A program made the translations under genes and the position numbers. From contig NZ_CP009279.1 in the NCBI RefSeq assembly GCF_000758545.1, positions 4,030,001-4,094,000 on the forward strand: 64,000 nt of DNA, written 5' to 3'. Positions within the stretch are counted from its first letter, which is position 1. Each line of letters starts with the position of its first letter. This stretch comes from Paenibacillus sp. FSL H7-0737 (lineage in GTDB: Bacteria > Bacillota > Bacilli > Paenibacillales > Paenibacillaceae). The notes beneath the pieces are model-generated. The model worked only from the letters and a program-made list of their open reading frames with translations. It was not told where the DNA came from and did not search any database. Shown here in pieces: positions 62,006-64,000 of this stretch.

Positions 62006-63652
62006 CTATTTATTCACTTGTTGTTGAACTAGTCTATCCTCCTCTTCTTTAATACAAGTAATATCAATTCGTTCAAACAACAATTGTAAATCAGTTACCT
62101 GTTGATAAGGGGGAACTGAGCAGGGCTTCCATTTCGGTAGTTCAAGCGATAAGAACCCCCGAATCTTCTCACAAGAAAAGGGTAGAAACGGATGCAGCAA
62201 ATTCGCCAAATTAGCAATAATCTGCACACAAGTAAATATTGAATTATTACAAGCTTCCCGATCCTCTTTTACCTGAATCCAAGGCTTTTGCCAATCAAAA
62301 TACTGATTTGCCTTACGTACATAAAAGAAAATATACTCGAGCGCATCCTTCAAATCTCCCGCTTCAATTAGGCGTCCTGACTCCAGATACAAGAGGTCAA
62401 TGTTATCGCTCCACCCCTTATCTAACTTTCCACTTGGCACGATCCCTTCATAAAACTTATCTACAAAAGCCAATGAACGATTCACAAAGTTACCAAATGC
62501 TCCAAGCAGCTCACCATTATGACTATAAATAAACTCTCTCCAGGAAAAATCCGTATCCCGCTTCTCAGGCCCGTTGGCAATTAAGAAATAACGAATAGAG
62601 TCCGGATGATACCGCTCTAGAATATCAGGTACCCAGACTGCCCAATTACGGCTAGTGGAGAACTTCTGCCCTTCAAGGGTTAAATATTCGCTGGATATAA
62701 TCCGATCCGGTAAATGTAGTTCTCTTGCTCCTAATAAGACGGCTGGCCATATCAGGGTGTGAAAAGGAATATTATCTTTACCATGGACATAATAAGCGGT
62801 GATGTCCTCTTGTTCCTCTGACCAAAAATCTTCCCAGCTCCGCCCAGACTGTGCAGCCCACTGCTTACTGGCTGATAAATAACCACTTACCGCCTCAATC
62901 CAGACATAAATCTTCTTGTCTTCAAATCCAGCTATAGGAACATCTACGCCCCAAGATAAGTCTCTGGTTACTGCCCGATCCTGAAGCTCCTCCTTCAAAT
63001 ATCGTTTGGTCAGTTTTACTGCATTTTCTCTCCAGTGTACTGCTTCGTCTACGTAATCCGTTAATTCAGATTGAAATTTAGATAAGCTAAGATAAAAATG
63101 TTCTGTCGGTCGTTCTGTCGGTGTATTCCCACATAATTTACAGACTCTGTCTAACAAATCGGCAGGATCTAGAATCGTAGAACAATAATCGCATTGATCT
63201 CCACGCGCCCGCTGTCCACAGACTGGACAAGTCCCTTCCACATATCTGTCTGGCAAAAATCGCTGATCCGCCTCACAGTAACATTGCGCTATGGTTTTTT
63301 TATATAAATGTCCATTCTTTAGTAACTCTATAAACAACTCCTGCACGACCTTATGATGCTGCTGTTGATCCGTACGAGTATAAAGATCATAACTAAATCC
63401 CAGCTGTTCAAAACACTTCAGAAACTCTTCGTGGTATCGACTTGCAAAAGCTTCGGGTGTGATCCCTTCATTAGCAGCCTGAACCGCTACAGGTGTGCCA
63501 TGACAATCGCTGCCTGACACATATAAAACGTTATCCCCCTTGCTGCGAAAATAGCGTGCCAGCACATCTCCAGGCAACACACTTGATAATCTTCCAAGAT
63601 GTAAAGATCCATTCGCATACGGCCAAGCACCGCCTATAAACACATTACTCAT
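62006..63652 (-). CDS. metG: methionyl-tRNA synthetase, second type
   Basis: A 549-residue class I synthetase from [15 protein letters not shown] (AAGGAGGAG). The HIGH motif is HLGR in [11 protein letters not shown], and KMSKS appears as KFSTS in [13 protein letters not shown] zinc domain with two cysteine pairs ([18 protein letters not shown] and DRVCKLCG) follows the E. coli type. It stops at the anticodon-binding helices, lacking the C-terminal tRNA-binding domain of long MetG. It is preceded by a T-box whose specifier reads AUG. Probably a paralogue alongside a housekeeping MetRS. Confidence 0.92.
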   Translation of the reverse strand: MSNVFIGGAWPYANGSLHLGRLSSVLPGDVLARYFRSKGDNVLYVSGSDCHGTPVAVQAANEGITPEAFASRYHEEFLKCFEQLGFSYDLYTRTDQQQHHKVVQELFIELLKNGHLYKKTIAQCYCEADQRFLPDRYVEGTCPVCGQRARGDQCDYCSTILDPADLLDRVCKLCGNTPTERPTEHFYLSLSKFQSELTDYVDEAVHWRENAVKLTKRYLKEELQDRAVTRDLSWGVDVPIAGFEDKKIYVWIEAVSGYLSASKQWAAQSGRSWEDFWSEEQEDITAYYVHGKDNIPFHTLIWPAVLLGARELHLPDRIISSEYLTLEGQKFSTSRNWAVWVPDILERYHPDSIRYFLIANGPEKRDTDFSWREFIYSHNGELLGAFGNFVNRSLAFVDKFYEGIVPSGKLDKGWSDNIDLLYLESGRLIEAGDLKDALEYIFFYVRKANQYFDWQKPWIQVKEDREACNNSIFTCVQIIANLANLLHPFLPFSCEKIRGFLSLELPKWKPCSVPPYQQVTDLQLLFERIDITCIKEEEDRLVQQQVNK

Positions 63653-63679
63653 TAACCTTCTCCTCCTTTTTTTAGACAA

Positions 63680-63955
63680 CAAAAAAACTCCCATCCACAA
63701 AGGACGAGAGTTCTACTCACGTGTTACCACCTAATTTTATAAATGCCTCATGACATTTACCTCTTCAGGTACGACGTTAATAAACGTTTATACCCTAGCA
63801 CTGTAACGGATGCAGGTTCCGGCGCAGCCTACAACCCAAAAGGTTTCGATGCGCAGCTCTGAGACCATATTCCCAAGGTTTTTCTTTACTCCTTTTCAGC
63901 GACCGGAGCTCTCTGTAGAAAGAATTGCCGTGGTACTCTTTCTCTTCTTTGCCTT
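63680..63955 (-). promoter_or_regulatory. methionine T-box riboswitch
   Basis: On the minus strand the leader carries a stem I with GAATATGG as specifier loop (AUG, 63868-63866), an AGAGAGCTCCGG-type base, the T-box sequence AGGTGGTAACACG (63732-63720) and a terminator (AACTCTCGTCC / GGATGGGAGTT then T7, about 63713-63681). Uncharged tRNA(Met) would stabilise the antiterminator and switch on the metG gene. Confidence 0.92.
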
Positions 63956-64000
63956 TGAATATTCAAGTTACTGGAAATAATACTTAATTTATCGAGTAAA

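Noticed and set aside
63700..63960. tRNA-like folding at the right end
   Set aside because: Stems belong to a T-box leader with specifier, T-box sequence and terminator, not to a tRNA gene.

Overview
The window looks like part of a Paenibacillus-type (spore-forming, low-to-mid GC Firmicutes) chromosome. Support comes from Spo0M, a RacA-like protein, CgeD-like glycosyltransferases, an SLH-domain GH18 enzyme, strong AGGAGG-type ribosome sites, GTG/TTG starts and a T-box in front of a methionyl-tRNA synthetase gene. The genus is an inference from gene content; nothing was searched.

Region 1 (about 300-21000) is the most unusual part. It is a string of small, mostly minus-strand accessory genes: an NmrA-type reductase with its MarR regulator, a VOC protein, a methyltransferase, a cold-shock-like protein, three nucleotidyltransferase-type genes, an aldose-1-epimerase-like protein, PhzF, NUDIX, phosphotransferases, a truncated GNAT, a CPT-like fragment, DUF1569, a HEAT-like protein and several unknowns. 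Nearly every gene is separated from the next by a copy of one composite repeat: a palindromic arm (consensus AACTATCCTGCCCGTTAG plus TTGAA), a terminator hairpin reading on the minus strand, and a second related arm (AACTATCGTGTCCCGTTAG). Several genes in this stretch are frameshifted or truncated. The layout resembles a gene-cassette array, but no integrase gene is visible. An rsgA paralogue and a phosphotransferase gene (12301-14387, plus strand) sit inside it behind a promoter, a 10-residue leader peptide and two tandem terminators, which looks like a translation-controlled attenuator. The region ends with an ECF sigma / DUF4179 anti-sigma pair.

Region 2 (21-29 kb) carries housekeeping and stress genes: a YdcF protein, YbaK, a YolD-like protein, an adaA-ogt-SPL-type radical SAM operon for alkylation repair, a RacA-like protein and aspartate ammonia-lyase. 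Region 3 (27.3-37.3 kb) is sugar and uronate metabolism: an uncharacterised 558-residue protein divergent from kduI-deoR-kduD, and a GH42 beta-galactosidase divergent from an AraC regulator that appears to start at CTG. Region 4 (37.3-40.5 kb) is a tightly overlapping NAD operon: pnuC, nadR, a Nudix/NrtR-like gene and a NADAR gene. Region 5 (42.8-47.6 kb) is a minus-strand run of DUF4303, SUKH/SMI1, leucine-rich-repeat and unknown proteins that resembles an immunity array of polymorphic toxin systems, with no toxin in view. Region 6 (47.9-57 kb) has two CgeD-like glycosyltransferases behind a possible sigma-K promoter, MarR and GNAT genes, galactokinase, the SLH-GH18 protein, an ABC transporter and Spo0M. 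Region 7 (57.5-64 kb) has a heterodimeric ABC exporter with one degenerate ATP site, a divergent LysR gene and a T-box-controlled second-type MetRS.

I saw no rRNA, tRNA or CRISPR array. The only transposon trace recognised is an IS1182-like transposase remnant.
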